37,339 nucleotides of DNA from Pseudomonadota bacterium. Its GTDB lineage: Bacteria; Pseudomonadota; Gammaproteobacteria; Burkholderiales; Burkholderiaceae_C. The notes under the pieces were generated by a model. The model did not search any database. It was not told the origin of the DNA and was given only the letters and a program-made list of their open reading frames with translations. A program made the translations under genes and the position numbers. The stretch spans positions 1-37,339 of the forward strand of contig JAUNTQ010000025.1 of assembly GCA_030538605.1 (NCBI GenBank), written 5' to 3'. Positions 1 through 8,079 of this stretch are shown here, piece by piece (position 1 is the stretch's first letter; the number at the start of each line of letters is the position of its first letter).

Positions 1-21
1 CCCCCAGCGGGGGAAGGAGCC
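1..21. repeat. C/G-rich palindrome fragment at window edge
   Basis: The window opens with CCCCCAGCGGGGG followed by AAGGAGCC. This resembles the CCCCCTGGGGGG..GCC element at about 6931-6968 and is probably the end of the same kind of C/G-rich intergenic palindrome. The remaining bases up to 66 hold nothing else that I recognise. The left part of the element is outside the window. Confidence 0.35.
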
Positions 22-66
22 AACAGCCAAAACACTGTCGGCGTATTTATGGGATTGACCATATCT

Positions 67-849
67 CTAAGCCACTGACGGATTGCCCAAGGCCGTGGAG
101 ATGTGTTCGGCGGTTTGTTGCAGCTTGGGCAGCCAGCCGTCGTCCAGGCGGTCGGCGGGGGCGGAGATGGACAGGCCGGCCACCAGCTTGCCCTGGTCGT
201 CGTAGATGCCGGCGGCCATGCAGCGCACGCCCATTTCCAGCTCTTCGTTGTCGCGCGCCACGCCCGATTGCCGCGCGCCGACCAGCTCGCGCTCAAGCGC
301 GGTCAGCTGCGTGATGCTGTTGCGCGTGTGGCCGGCAAGGCCCGTGCGCGTGGCGTAGGCGCGCACGCGCTGCGGCTCGTCGTGGGCCAGAAAGAGCTTG
401 CCGGTGGACGTGAGGTGCAGCGGCGCATGCCCGCCAATGGCGCGCACCACCTGCATGCCCGAGCGCTCGCTGTAGGCGCGCTCGATGTAGACGATTTCGT
501 CGCCCTGGCGCACGCTGAGGTTCACCGGCTGCTGGATCAGGCGGTGCAGCTCGCGCATGGGGGCGATGGCGGCGTCGCGCACGTCGAGCCGGCCCTTGAC
601 GATGTTGCCCAGCTCCAGCAGGCGCAGGCCCAGGCGGTAGGTGCCGGGCTCGGGCCGGTCAACGAAGCGGCCCACGGCCAGGTCGTTCAGGATGCGGTGG
701 GTGGTGGACGGGTGCAGGCCGGTCTGCTCGCTGATGTCTTTCAGCGACATGGGGTCGGTGCGCGAGGCCAGCACGTCGATGAGCGAGAACATGCGCTCGA
801 TCACCTGAATGGTGGGCGTGGCGTGGGCGTCGGGGCGTGAGCGGCGCAT
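67..849 (-). CDS. IclR family transcriptional regulator
   Basis: This 260-aa protein has the standard IclR layout. An N-terminal winged helix-turn-helix lies at about residues 15-75 (VIERMFSLIDVLA, then LKDISEQTGLHPSTTHRIL). The effector-binding domain follows, with the family-typical segments GGHAPLHLTSTGKLFLA and GVRCMAAGIYDDQGKLVAGLSISAP. The length is normal for the family. It lies 36 bp downstream of bpt on the same strand, so it may be co-transcribed with nudix-aat-bpt. No catabolic gene adjoins it, so neither target nor effector can be inferred. The ATG at 849 has no clear ribosome binding site, and a slightly different start is possible. Confidence 0.9.
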   Translation of the reverse strand: MRRSRPDAHATPTIQVIERMFSLIDVLASRTDPMSLKDISEQTGLHPSTTHRILNDLAVGRFVDRPEPGTYRLGLRLLELGNIVKGRLDVRDAAIAPMRELHRLIQQPVNLSVRQGDEIVYIERAYSERSGMQVVRAIGGHAPLHLTSTGKLFLAHDEPQRVRAYATRTGLAGHTRNSITQLTALERELVGARQSGVARDNEELEMGVRCMAAGIYDDQGKLVAGLSISAPADRLDDGWLPKLQQTAEHISTALGNPSVA

Positions 850-885
850 GGCAATGAGGTAGTGGGCGAACAGGTGAACAGGGCG

Positions 886-1623
886 TCAGGCGCTGGCCAG
901 CCAGTGCTTGCCCACGAGCCGCTCTACGGGGCGAAAGCGCGCCTTGTAGGCCATCTTGTCGCTGCCCTCGATCCAGTAGCCCAGGTAGACGTAGGGCAGG
1001 CCGAGCGCGCGCGCCTGCTCGATCTGCCACAGCACGCCGTAGGTGCCGTAGCTGGCGCGGCCATCGGGTTCGTAAAAAGTGTAGACGGCGGAGAGGCCAT
1101 CGCCCAGCACGTCAACGATGGAGACCATGCGCAGCGCGCCGGACGTGTCGACGCAGCCGGGTTCGCGAAACTCCACCAGGCGCGAGTTGACGTTGCTTTG
1201 CAGCAGGAACTGGGTGTACTGGTCCACGCTGTCCTGGTCCATGCCGCCGCCGGTGTGGCGGCCCGCCTGGTAGCGCAGATAGAGCTGGTAATGCTCGGGC
1301 ACGTAGCACAGCTTGAGCACGCGCACCTGCAGCTGGCCGTGGCGCGCGCGGGCGCGGCGCTGGCTGCGGTCGGGGGTGAATTCGGCGGCGCGCACGCGCA
1401 GCGGCATGCAGGCGGTGCAGCTGTCGCAGTGCGGGCGATAGGTGAACATGCCGCTGCGGCGAAAGCCGCTTTGCACGAGGCCGGTGTAGGTGTCGTGGTT
1501 GATGAGGTGGCTGGGCGTGGCCACCTGCGAGCGCGCCTGCCTGCCGGGCAGGTAGCTGCAAGGGTAGGGCGCGGTGGCGTAGAACTGCAACGCCTGTAGC
1601 GGAAGGTCCTTGAGGTGCGTCAA
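886..1623 (-). CDS. bpt: Bpt, aspartate/glutamate leucyltransferase (N-end rule)
   Basis: A 245-aa arginyl-tRNA-protein-transferase family enzyme. In bacteria Bpt moves leucine from Leu-tRNA to proteins with N-terminal Asp or Glu, marking them for ClpS/ClpAP. Family features are the N-terminal [10 protein letters not shown] segment, [12 protein letters not shown], and the C-terminal [20 protein letters not shown] segment. The start chosen is TTG at 1623, giving (M)[16 protein letters not shown], because this TTG overlaps the TGA of aat (TTGA, 4-nt overlap) and the homologous region begins right after it. Reading further upstream in this frame only gives the shadow of aat. The overlap implies translational coupling with aat, which acts in the same pathway. 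Confidence 0.93.
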   Translation of the reverse strand: MTHLKDLPLQALQFYATAPYPCSYLPGRQARSQVATPSHLINHDTYTGLVQSGFRRSGMFTYRPHCDSCTACMPLRVRAAEFTPDRSQRRARARHGQLQVRVLKLCYVPEHYQLYLRYQAGRHTGGGMDQDSVDQYTQFLLQSNVNSRLVEFREPGCVDTSGALRMVSIVDVLGDGLSAVYTFYEPDGRASYGTYGVLWQIEQARALGLPYVYLGYWIEGSDKMAYKARFRPVERLVGKHWLASA

Positions 1624-2378
1624 AGGGGCTCGGGGCGGGGGGGCAACAACGCGTTCCAGTATACGGTTTCGAATTGCCAATCCGGCGCGGGCGCGGCGCC
1701 GAGGCGGGCCACTTCGCGCGCGAAGGCGGCGCGCGGCATCTCGCGTGCGCCCATGAAAGCCAGGTGCTGCGTGTTCTGCTGGCAGTCGATCAGCGGCAGC
1801 CCCTGCGCACGGCACATGGCCACCAGCGCGGCCAGGGCTATTTTCGAGCCGTCGGGCACGCGGGTGAACATGGATTCGCCAAACACCGCCTGCCCGATGC
1901 CGACGAAGTACAGGCCCGCCACCAGCTCGCCGTGCATCCAGGTCTCCACGCTGTGCGCGCTGCCCGCGCGGTGCAGCGCGCCATAGGCGGCGCGCATGTC
2001 GGCGCTGATCCAGGTGCCGTCCTGACCGGGGCGCGGCGCTTGGGCGCAGGCGGCCATCACCTGGTCGAAGGCGGTGTTCACCCGCAGCTCGCAGCCGGGC
2101 GTGGCGCGAAAGCGCGCCAGCACGCGGCGCAGCGAGCGGTGCAGGCGAAAGCCGCTGACGGGCAGCACCATGCGCGGGTCGGGGCTCCACCACAGCAGCG
2201 GCTCGCCTTCGCTGTACCAGGGGAAGATGGTGGCGGCATAGGCCGCGCGCAGCGTGGGCACGTCCAGCGTGCCGCCTGCGGCCACCAGCCCCGGCGCGGG
2301 CGACTGCGCGTCCCAGGCCGCGTCGATGGGCGGAAACGCCTGCCCCGGCTGTAACACCGCGAGCGTCGGGGTGCGCAT
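1620..2378 (-). CDS. aat: Aat, leucyl/phenylalanyl-tRNA-protein transferase
   Basis: A 252-aa aminoacyl-tRNA-protein transferase that adds Leu or Phe to proteins with N-terminal Lys or Arg, feeding them to ClpS/ClpAP. Diagnostic segments are FPPIDAAW near the N-terminus, [28 protein letters not shown], and the later [19 protein letters not shown] followed by FGESMF. It is a little longer than the E. coli protein (234 aa), mainly at the ends. It lies between the Nudix gene (48 bp upstream) and bpt (4-nt overlap). Together aat and bpt would supply both leucylation branches of the bacterial N-end rule. Confidence 0.95.
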   Translation of the reverse strand: MRTPTLAVLQPGQAFPPIDAAWDAQSPAPGLVAAGGTLDVPTLRAAYAATIFPWYSEGEPLLWWSPDPRMVLPVSGFRLHRSLRRVLARFRATPGCELRVNTAFDQVMAACAQAPRPGQDGTWISADMRAAYGALHRAGSAHSVETWMHGELVAGLYFVGIGQAVFGESMFTRVPDGSKIALAALVAMCRAQGLPLIDCQQNTQHLAFMGAREMPRAAFAREVARLGAAPAPDWQFETVYWNALLPPRPEPL

Positions 2379-2426
2379 CAGCGGTTCCGTGGCCGGGTGG
2401 GCGCGGCGCGGCGTGCGCGCAGGCGC

Positions 2427-2975
2427 TCAGATGTCTTCATCGTGAAAGCCCCATTGGCCCCGGTGCAGATCGGCAAAGAAGTGCCGCAGCGTCTCGCGCA
2501 CGGTGGTGAAGGCGATCTCGTCCCAGGGCACCTCGGCCTCGGTGAACAGGCGCGTTTGCAGCGTCTCATGGCCAAAGCCGGCAGAGTGCTCGTCCTGCAT
2601 GCGCGCCAGGTAGAACACATGCACCTGGCCCACGCGCGGCACGCTCATGGTGGCAAACAACGGGCCCAGCGCGATGGTGGCACCGGCTTCTTCCGCCGTT
2701 TCGCGCAAGGCGCCCTGCGCCAGGGTTTCGCCCATCTCCATGAAGCCGGCGGGCAGCGTCCACTTGCCGTGGCGCGGCTCGATGCCGCGCTGGCACAGCA
2801 GCACGCGATCGCCCAGGTAAGGCACGGTGCCCACCACCAGCAGGGGGTTGACGTAATGGATGGTGCCGCAGGCCGGGCACACGGCACGCTCGCGCGTGTC
2901 GCCGTCGTCCGGCACGCGGTTCACCACAGGGGTGCCGCAGGCGCGGCAATGCTGAATGAGGTGGCGCGGCTGCAT
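2427..2975 (-). CDS. Zinc-ribbon Nudix hydrolase
   Basis: A 182-aa protein with an N-terminal zinc ribbon (CRAC, then CPAC about 20 residues later) and a Nudix fold. The Nudix box reads [23 protein letters not shown] and fits Gx5Ex7REUxEExGU, so it should hydrolyse a nucleoside diphosphate linked to another moiety. The zinc ribbon recalls NudC-like NAD pyrophosphatases, but the protein is shorter and the substrate cannot be read from sequence. I chose ATG 2975 ([14 protein letters not shown]); an upstream in-frame ATG at 3020 would run across the palindrome shared with the divergent MarR gene. It is probably the first gene of the nudix-aat-bpt-iclR run. Confidence 0.88.
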   Translation of the reverse strand: MQPRHLIQHCRACGTPVVNRVPDDGDTRERAVCPACGTIHYVNPLLVVGTVPYLGDRVLLCQRGIEPRHGKWTLPAGFMEMGETLAQGALRETAEEAGATIALGPLFATMSVPRVGQVHVFYLARMQDEHSAGFGHETLQTRLFTEAEVPWDEIAFTTVRETLRHFFADLHRGQWGFHDEDI

Positions 2976-3023
2976 AGGTGGGCAGAGTTTAGAACGTGTT
3001 CCCGCAGGCGAGGGCGGCACACC

Positions 3024-3037
3024 AGTGTCGCGACACT
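3024..3037. promoter_or_regulatory. Perfect 14-bp palindrome, candidate MarR operator
   Basis: AGTGTCGCGACACT is a perfect palindrome in the 77-bp gap between the divergent Nudix (start 2975) and MarR (start 3053) genes, 15 bp upstream of the MarR start codon. MarR proteins commonly bind palindromes of this size next to their own gene and repress divergently transcribed neighbours. The palindrome is seen directly; its role is inferred. Confidence 0.6.
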
Positions 3038-3052
3038 ACACTTGCCGCCGCC

Positions 3053-3490
3053 ATGTCCGACCGTTTCCCTTTCGAGCACGCGCCCGGCCACCTCATCCGC
3101 CGCGCGCACCAGATTTCGGCGGCGATCTTCGCCGAGGAAACCGCTGCCTTCGACGCCACGCCGGTGCAGTTCGCCATCCTGAGCGTGCTGGCCGGCGCGC
3201 CGGGCATCGACCAGATCACGCTGGCGCAGCGCGTGGCGCTGGACGCGGCCACCATCGGCTCCGTCATTGGCCGGCTGCTGACCAAAGGCTGGCTGCGGCG
3301 CGAACGCGGCAGCGCCGACCGCCGCCGCAAGCTGCTGCACCTCACCGCCGAGGGCCGGGCCGTCATGCACGGCATGACCGGCGGGGTGCAGGCCGTGCAG
3401 CAGCGCCTGCTCGCGCCCCTGTCGGCGGACGAGCAGCAGCATTTCCTGGCCCTGCTGACGAAACTGGTGAAGGCTTCGCAGCCAGACTGA
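3053..3490 (+). CDS. MarR family transcriptional regulator
   Basis: A 145-aa winged-helix repressor. The MarR fold is visible as a helical N-terminus (GHLIRRAHQISAAIFAEE), the recognition region ITLAQRVALDAATIGSVIGRL, and the wing with the family-typical D-R-R-R-K (GSADRRRKLLHLTAEGR). I chose ATG 3053 (MSDRFPFEHAPGH) over the in-frame ATG at 2996, because the earlier start would place the palindrome inside the gene. The divergent Nudix gene and the palindrome suggest that it controls itself and possibly that operon. Related Burkholderiales proteins respond to phenolic or aromatic ligands; no ligand can be read here. Confidence 0.92.
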   Translation: MSDRFPFEHAPGHLIRRAHQISAAIFAEETAAFDATPVQFAILSVLAGAPGIDQITLAQRVALDAATIGSVIGRLLTKGWLRRERGSADRRRKLLHLTAEGRAVMHGMTGGVQAVQQRLLAPLSADEQQHFLALLTKLVKASQPD

Positions 3491-3591
3491 ACACGTATCG
3501 CGCTGGCGTCCTACAGACGGCCGGCGAGGGCCAACGTTAGATTGACGCCGCACCCTTGCGGAAACACCCGCCACACAAGAAAGGACACACC

Positions 3592-4323
3592 ATGACCCAG
3601 ACCCCCACTTTTCCCCGCAGCCGCACCGCGCTGCTTGCCACCGCCACAGCTGCCGCCGTGCTGGTGGCCGGCTGCGCCGGCATGACCGAAACCCAGCGCA
3701 ACACCGCCATTGGTGCGGGCGTGGGCGCTGCCGCAGGCGGCATCGTCGGCGATGGCCGGGGCGCTGCCATTGGCGCGGGCGTGGGCGCTTTAGGCGGCTA
3801 CGCCTGGTCGCGCTACATGGAAAACAAGCGCCAGCAAATGCAGGCGGCCACCGCCGGCACCGGCGTGCAGGTGACGCAAACGCCCGACAACCAGCTCAAG
3901 CTGCACATCCCCAACGACATCTCCTTCGCCACGGGCCGCGCCGACATCCAGCCCAGCCTGCGCCCCATCCTCGACCAGTTTGCCCAGGGCCTGGGCCAGC
4001 AGCCGGGCACCGAGGTCTTCATCGTCGGCCATGCCGACTCGACCGGCACCGACGCCATCAACAACCCTCTGTCCGTGGCGCGCGCCAACAGCGTGCGCGA
4101 CTACCTGGTCGCGCGCGGCGCCGACGCGCGCATCATCCGCACCGAAGGCCATGGCTCGCGCGAGCCGGTGGCCAGCAACAGCACCGACGCAGGCCGCGCG
4201 CAGAATCGCCGAGTGGAGATCTTCCTGGCCGAGCGCGCCGACGTGGCCAACGTGCCGCCACCGCCGCCCCCCGCTCCCGCGCCGACCTACAACACGCCGG
4301 TGGGTGGGCAGCCGATGCGCTGA
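3592..4323 (+). CDS. OmpA-family outer-membrane lipoprotein with glycine zipper
   Basis: A 243-aa envelope protein resembling YiaD. A signal peptide ends in a lipobox (VAGC, Cys at about residue 27). Next is a glycine-zipper hairpin (AIGAGVGAAAGGIVGDGRG then AAIGAGVGALGGYAW, about residues 39-74). The C-terminal OmpA-like peptidoglycan-binding domain carries ISFATGRADIQ, GHADSTGTDAINNPLSVARA and NRRVEIF. A proline-rich tail (VPPPPPPAPAP) ends the protein. It probably anchors the outer membrane to peptidoglycan. ATG 3592 has AAAGGA 8 nt upstream and begins the signal peptide; an earlier in-frame ATG at 3556 has no such site. It stands alone between marR and maiA. Confidence 0.92.
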   Translation: MTQTPTFPRSRTALLATATAAAVLVAGCAGMTETQRNTAIGAGVGAAAGGIVGDGRGAAIGAGVGALGGYAWSRYMENKRQQMQAATAGTGVQVTQTPDNQLKLHIPNDISFATGRADIQPSLRPILDQFAQGLGQQPGTEVFIVGHADSTGTDAINNPLSVARANSVRDYLVARGADARIIRTEGHGSREPVASNSTDAGRAQNRRVEIFLAERADVANVPPPPPPAPAPTYNTPVGGQPMR

Positions 4324-4390
4324 TGGGGGTTGGGCGTTGGGCGTTCAGCGTGAATACCGGGGGGGTGCCGGTGTCGCGCTTCAAACACGC

Positions 4391-4417
4391 CTGACGACAC
4401 GGGCCGGGCGCTATAGT
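4391..4417 (+). promoter_or_regulatory. Possible maiA promoter with very short leader
   Basis: TATAGT at 4412-4417 is a good -10 hexamer, and CTGACG at 4391-4396 is a weak -35 with a 15-bp spacer. The -10 ends only 8 bp before the maiA ATG at 4426, so transcription would begin almost at the start codon. This is inferred from sequence only, and the short spacer weakens it. Confidence 0.3.
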
Positions 4418-4425
4418 GGCCCGCC

Positions 4426-5061
4426 ATGAAGCTGCACAACTACTTCCGCTCTTCCGCGTCCTTTCGCGTGCGCATCGCGCTGGCGCTGAAAGGGCTGGCC
4501 TATGACTACGTGCCCGTGCATCTGGCCAGGGGCGATCAGCGCCAGCCGGGCTTTGCGGCGCTCTCGCCCGAGCAGCTCGTGCCCCTGCTGGAGCTGCCCG
4601 GCGGCCAGCGGCTCACGCAGTCGATGGCCATCATCGAATACCTGGACGAAGCCCATCCCCAGCCCCCGCTGCTGCCCGCCGACGCGCTGGGCCGCGCGCG
4701 GGTGCGGGCACTGGCGCAGGTCATCGCGTGCGATCTGCATCCGCTGGACAACCTGCGCGTGCTCAAGTACCTGGTCCATGAGCTGAGGGTGGGCGAGGAC
4801 GCCAAGAACACCTGGTACCGCCACTGGGTGCAGGTGGGCCTGCAGGCCTATGAAGCGCGCCTGGCCGAGCAGCCCGGCACCTACAGCCACGGCGATGCGC
4901 CCACGCTGGCCGACTGCTGCCTGGTGCCGCAAATCTTCAACGCCCAGCGCTTCGACTGCGACCTGAGCGGCTTGCCGCACACCATGCGCGTGTTCGACGC
5001 CTGCATGCAGCTGCCCGCCTTTCAGCAGGCGCAGCCCGAGCGCTGCCCGGACGCCGAGTGA
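4426..5061 (+). CDS. maiA: Maleylacetoacetate isomerase / zeta-class glutathione S-transferase
   Basis: A 211-aa zeta-class GST. The N-terminal thioredoxin-like domain carries the zeta signature SSASFRVRIALALKG, where the first serines activate glutathione, and a QSMAIIEYLDE glutathione-binding segment. The helical C-terminal half follows, ending about residue 205. Members isomerise maleylacetoacetate (tyrosine route) or maleylpyruvate (gentisate route). Neither hmgA/fahA nor gentisate genes are next to it, so the actual substrate is open. Its TGA overlaps the GTG start of pgeF by 4 nt, so the two are translationally coupled. Confidence 0.88.
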   Translation: MKLHNYFRSSASFRVRIALALKGLAYDYVPVHLARGDQRQPGFAALSPEQLVPLLELPGGQRLTQSMAIIEYLDEAHPQPPLLPADALGRARVRALAQVIACDLHPLDNLRVLKYLVHELRVGEDAKNTWYRHWVQVGLQAYEARLAEQPGTYSHGDAPTLADCCLVPQIFNAQRFDCDLSGLPHTMRVFDACMQLPAFQQAQPERCPDAE

Positions 5062-5867
5062 CCCCCGCCTTGCAGGGCACACCCTGGCAGGTGCCCGACT
5101 GGCCCGCCCCTGCGGGCGTGCGGGCGCTGTTCACCACACGCGGCACCAGCGCGGCAGACGGCGCATCCGCCGCGCCGCGCCAGCACTTCAACCTGGGTGA
5201 CCACGTGGGCGACGATGCCGCCGCCGTGGCCGCCAACCGCCAGCGGCTGCAACAAGGCATGGCCGGCGCTCGCCCGGTGTTCATGCAGCAGGTGCATGGC
5301 CGCGACGTGCTTACCCTGCGGCCCGGCACCGCCGACGGTGCCACCGCAGACGCCGCCGCCACCCAGGTGCCTGGCCTGGCCTGCACCGTGATGGTGGCCG
5401 ACTGCCTGCCCGTGCTGCTGGCGCACCGCATGGGCAGCGCCGTGGCCGCTGCGCATGCCGGCTGGCGCGGCCTGGCCGGCGGCGTGCTGGAAGAAGCCGT
5501 GCGCGCCCTGCGTGCGTTGGCCCCGACCGATGGTGATGACGATGGCGATGTGCTGGCCTGGCTGGGCCCGTGCATTGGCCCGCGCGCGTTCGAAGTCGGC
5601 CCCGAGGTGCGCGAGGCCTTCACCGCCACCCACGCCGCTGCCGCCGCCTGCTTTGCGCCAGGCCCCGGCGGCAAATACCTGGCCGATCTGCCCGCCCTGG
5701 CCCGCCTGCGTCTGGCGGCACTGGGCGTGCGCGGCGTCCACGGCAACGACGGCAGCGACGCCTGGTGCACCGTGGCGCAGCCCACGCGCTGGTTTTCCTA
5801 CCGCCGCGACCAGGCCCGTCTGGGCGCCACGGGCCGCATGGCAGCGTGTGTATGGCTCGAGGCCTGA
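5058..5867 (+). CDS. pgeF: PgeF/YfiH-type polyphenol oxidase/purine nucleoside phosphorylase (laccase domain)
   Basis: A 269-aa protein of the cytoplasmic multicopper-oxidase-like (DUF152/YfiH) family. The expected catalytic residues are present: H80 in FMQQVHG, C116 in VADCLPVL, and H133 in AAHAGWRGLAGG. Family members have been reported as purine nucleoside phosphorylase/adenosine deaminase and as peptidoglycan-editing factors. The start is GTG 5058, overlapping the maiA stop as GTGA, a typical coupled start, with the homologous N-terminus (VPDWPAPAGVRALFTTRG) directly after it. Confidence 0.9.
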   Translation: MTPALQGTPWQVPDWPAPAGVRALFTTRGTSAADGASAAPRQHFNLGDHVGDDAAAVAANRQRLQQGMAGARPVFMQQVHGRDVLTLRPGTADGATADAAATQVPGLACTVMVADCLPVLLAHRMGSAVAAAHAGWRGLAGGVLEEAVRALRALAPTDGDDDGDVLAWLGPCIGPRAFEVGPEVREAFTATHAAAAACFAPGPGGKYLADLPALARLRLAALGVRGVHGNDGSDAWCTVAQPTRWFSYRRDQARLGATGRMAACVWLEA

Positions 5868-5972
5868 TGCGCGATGCGCCAAACGCCCATGGTGCAGGGC
5901 GGCGGCGGCGCAGGGTGCACAGAGTGGCGTGCCGGGTAGGTGCTGGCGGATGATGCGGGTTGCGCGCGGAAA

Positions 5973-6040
5973 CCGGACGCAGAGGGCGCAAAAGAAGCAC
6001 CCCCGATCTTTTTGGGCTGCATCTTCTGCGTCTTCTGCAT
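5973..6040. repeat. Family C palindromic element C1 between convergent genes
   Basis: The left arm CCGGACGCAGAGGGCGCA and the right arm TGCATCTTCTGCGTCTTCTG can fold back on each other imperfectly. The unit GCAGAGG/GCGAAGG recurs at six other places in the window (family C). Here it lies in the 218-bp gap between the convergent pgeF and methyltransferase genes, where it could act as a two-way terminator. I see no other feature in 5868-6085. Confidence 0.6.
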
Positions 6041-6085
6041 GAGCCTGTTTTCAACCCATGCACGCGAGGTGGTCACGCGCTGGCA

Positions 6086-6649
6086 TCACAGCGGGTAGCG
6101 CGCGGGCGGCTCGCCTTCGGCTCGGCCCACCCCCAGCCGCACCGCCGCGATGCGCTGCACGAAACGGTCGGGCGGGGTCAGGAAGCCGTCTTCATACGCC
6201 ACCACGCGCCAGTCTGGCCCCGCACACAGCGCCAGCAGCTCGCCGGGGCGCAGCAGAAAGTCGGCGCGCGCGGGCTTGCCCACCGTCTCGTTGCCTTGCG
6301 CAAAGGTCTCGTAGATCAGCACGCCGCCGGGTGCCACCGCGTTCAGCACGGTGGGCAGCAGCGGGCGCCACAGGTAGTTGGTGACGACGACCGCGCCAAA
6401 GCGCTGGCCATCGAAGGGCCAGGGGCCGTTTTCGATGTCGGCCTGCACGGCATTGCCCCAGGCGCGGGCGGCGGCGATGGCGTCGGCATCGCGGTCTACC
6501 CCTGTCGCTGCGTGCCCGCGCTGGACCAGCCAGCGCATGTGGCGGCCATGCCCGCAGGCCACGTCCAGCACGGGCGCGCCGGGGGCGATGAGCGCGGAAA
6601 AGCGCCAGACCCAGGGGGAGGGCTGGGCGGTGAGGCCGGCGTGGGACAT
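6086..6649 (-). CDS. Class I SAM-dependent methyltransferase
   Basis: A 187-aa protein with a Rossmann-type SAM-binding core: motif I is VLDVACGHGRHMRWL, followed by the acidic end of strand 2 (GVDRDADAI), motif GAVVVTNYLWRPLL and PGGVLIYETFAQGNE. It resembles TehB/UbiE-like small methyltransferases, but the acceptor is unknown. ATG 6649 (MSHAGLTAQ) is chosen because GAGGAA lies 9 nt upstream. The in-frame reading from 6814 would translate through the intergenic repeat at 6713-6802. It converges with pgeF and has no obvious operon partner. Confidence 0.85.
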   Translation of the reverse strand: MSHAGLTAQPSPWVWRFSALIAPGAPVLDVACGHGRHMRWLVQRGHAATGVDRDADAIAAARAWGNAVQADIENGPWPFDGQRFGAVVVTNYLWRPLLPTVLNAVAPGGVLIYETFAQGNETVGKPARADFLLRPGELLALCAGPDWRVVAYEDGFLTPPDRFVQRIAAVRLGVGRAEGEPPARYPL

Positions 6650-6712
6650 GGGGCGGGTTCCTCTCGGGTGACGGTGGTGCGGCACTATGGATTCGGCACG
6701 TTGGTGTTTGAA

Positions 6713-6802
6713 CCGTTCGCCCTGAGCTTGTCGAAGGGCTTCGACAAGCTCAGCCCGAACGGAAATTGAAACGAAGGGCTTCGACAAGTTCAGCCCGAAC
6801 GG
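6713..6802. repeat. REP-like element (TTCGACAAGCTCAGCCCGAACGG), three units
   Basis: CCGTTCGCCCTGAGCTTGTC at 6713 and its inverted partner CTTCGACAAGCTCAGCCCGA at 6739 form a hairpin with almost no loop. A third unit in the same direction as the second (TTCGACAAGTTCAGCCCGAA) starts at about 6780. This type of palindrome is known to be scattered in many Proteobacteria as an intergenic REP. It lies between the starts/ends of the flanking minus-strand genes. Confidence 0.8.
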
Positions 6803-6843
6803 AAATCGAGACATTTCGAGGCCGAATCAATAGGTCCGATCAG

Positions 6844-6968
6844 GGCCGCGCAGCAGGCCCTTTCCAAAGGCCGCGGAGCAGGCCGCTACAGAACGCCGTG
6901 CTCGGGCTTGCACCGAGCACCAGCGTTGTCCCCCTGGGGGGAAGACGCCGAAGGCGGCTCAGGGGGGA
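6844..6968. repeat. GC-rich intergenic repeats downstream of the hydrolase
   Basis: Two near-copies of GGCCGCG-AGCAGGCC sit at about 6844-6890. A CCCCCTGGGGGG palindrome with GACGCCGAAGGCGGCTC follows at about 6930-6968, and GCTCAGGGGGG is repeated next to the hydrolase stop codon at 6984. Similar C/G-rich elements commonly follow genes in Comamonadaceae. They may help terminate the hydrolase transcript. No gene is visible in 6803-6983. Confidence 0.5.
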
Positions 6969-6983
6969 TGTCATGCCTGCGGC

Positions 6984-7802
6984 TCAGGGGGGAGCTTTCA
7001 TTCCGCGCAGGCAGGCTTCGATGGCGGCGGCGGTGGCTAGGGGCTTTTCCATGGGAAAGAGGTGGCCGCCGTCGAGCATGAGCACGCGCCCGCGCATGAT
7101 GCGGCGGGTGCTTTCGATGCCGCCGACTTGTCTGAGTTCTGCCGATTGCAGGCCGCCGACGAAGGCGGCGGGGCAGCGCAGGGGGTGGCGGCGCAGCAGG
7201 CTTTCGATGTTGTGGGGCAGGGTGTCGTAGATGCGCGATTCGACCTCGCGGTCGAAGGCCAGGCGCCAGCGGCCTTCGGTGTCGAAGGTGCCGTGGTCGA
7301 CGTAGTCGTGCAGCACTTGCTCGTCCCAGTGGGCGAAGGCTTTCTTGCCGCGAAAGTGCTGGAAGACGGCTTCGCGGTCGTCCCATTCGTCGCGCCTGCG
7401 GCGGCTGACCTGGCTGGGGCTGATGCGCTTCATCAGCGGGGTGCGCTTGACCAGGCTGAGGCTGCGCGCGCGCCAGCCGCTGACGACGGGCGAGTCGAGC
7501 AGCACGACCCCGCGCGCCAGCCCGGGGTGGGTGGCGGCGCACATGAGGCTGAGGATGCCGCCAAACGAGTGGCCGACGAGCCAGGGCGGCTGGCCATCGC
7601 TGGCCTGCTGCTGGCGGGCGCGGGCAAAGTCGGCAAGCTGGCGCACGAGGTGGGGCCAGTTGTCGGTGACGGGGTAATCGGCGTCGTGGCCGTATTTCTC
7701 GATGGCGCTGACTTGCCAGCCGCGTGCGCGCAGGCTGTCGAGCATGACGCGGTAGGTGCTGGCGGGGAAGCTGTTGCCGTGGGAGAAGACGATGGCGGTC
7801 AT
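6984..7802 (-). CDS. Alpha/beta hydrolase
   Basis: A 272-aa single-domain alpha/beta-hydrolase. The oxyanion-hole strand is IVFSHGNSFPAS near the N-terminus, the nucleophile elbow is GHSFGG with Ser79, and the catalytic His247 lies in MLDGGHLFPMEKP. Asp/Glu at about 222 or 244 could complete the triad. The sequence does not point to a specific substrate. It is probably cytoplasmic, as no signal peptide is present. Its start is 21 bp from palindrome B1, so that element lies in its promoter or leader. Confidence 0.87.
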   Translation of the reverse strand: MTAIVFSHGNSFPASTYRVMLDSLRARGWQVSAIEKYGHDADYPVTDNWPHLVRQLADFARARQQQASDGQPPWLVGHSFGGILSLMCAATHPGLARGVVLLDSPVVSGWRARSLSLVKRTPLMKRISPSQVSRRRRDEWDDREAVFQHFRGKKAFAHWDEQVLHDYVDHGTFDTEGRWRLAFDREVESRIYDTLPHNIESLLRRHPLRCPAAFVGGLQSAELRQVGGIESTRRIMRGRVLMLDGGHLFPMEKPLATAAAIEACLRGMKAPP

Positions 7803-7823
7803 GGGGCAGGGTTGAATATTATG

Positions 7824-7903
7824 ATAGCTGTTTGCGTACGTTATAAAACGTTTTCATATGATTTTCATTTTGAAAATGTTTTATAACGTGCGCAAGCAGC
7901 TAC
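7824..7903. repeat. Family B palindrome B1
   Basis: An 80-bp imperfect palindrome. The ends are ATAGCTGTTTGCGTACGTTA and, on the other strand, GTAGCTGCTTGCGCACGTTA; pairing continues through AT-rich arms (TATAAAACGTTTTCA) to a short central loop. The same ends recur at 12315, 20575 and 29176 with different interiors. It sits 21 bp upstream of the alpha/beta hydrolase start codon. Confidence 0.85.
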
Positions 7904-7911
7904 TGTTTTGT

Positions 7912-7996
7912 TTGTAGGCTGGGTAGAGCGAAGCGAAACCCGGCAAGCCGATGCGCCCGAACGCTGGGTTTCGCTTTCGCTCTACCCAGCCTACAA
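7912..7996. repeat. Family A REP-like hairpin A1
   Basis: TTGTAGGCTGGGTAGAGCGA begins an 85-bp inverted repeat that ends with TCGCTCTACCCAGCCTACAA. One arm has GAGCGAAGCGAAACCC and the other pairs as GAGCGAAAGCGAAACCC, leaving a single-base bulge. The GTAG 5' end is typical of REP elements mobilised by RAYT (Y1) transposases. It is followed at once by a family C half-element. Confidence 0.88.
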
Positions 7997-8016
7997 GACT
8001 GCAAAAAAACGGTTTC

Positions 8017-8070
8017 TTTCGCGTCCTTCGCGAATCCTTTGCGTCCTTGGCATGAGGCAGTCCGGCTGTC
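8017..8070. repeat. Family C half-element C2
   Basis: TTTCGCGTCCTTCGCGAATC continues as CTTTGCGTCCTTGG and ends near CCGGCTG. It corresponds to the right arm of composite elements C4 and C7. Its left arm is missing on the other side of A1, so this looks like a decayed composite. It lies just downstream of the Anbu stop codon. Confidence 0.6.
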
Positions 8071-8079
8071 CTCCGAACC

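Noticed and set aside
103..840. Plus-strand open frame opposite the IclR gene
   Set aside because: Composition is low-complexity Gly/Val/Ala/His typical of a shadow frame; the IclR reading has full domain support.
886..2193. A single 435-aa open frame joining bpt to upstream sequence
   Set aside because: Only the part after TTG 1623 has Bpt character; the rest is an out-of-frame reading of aat.
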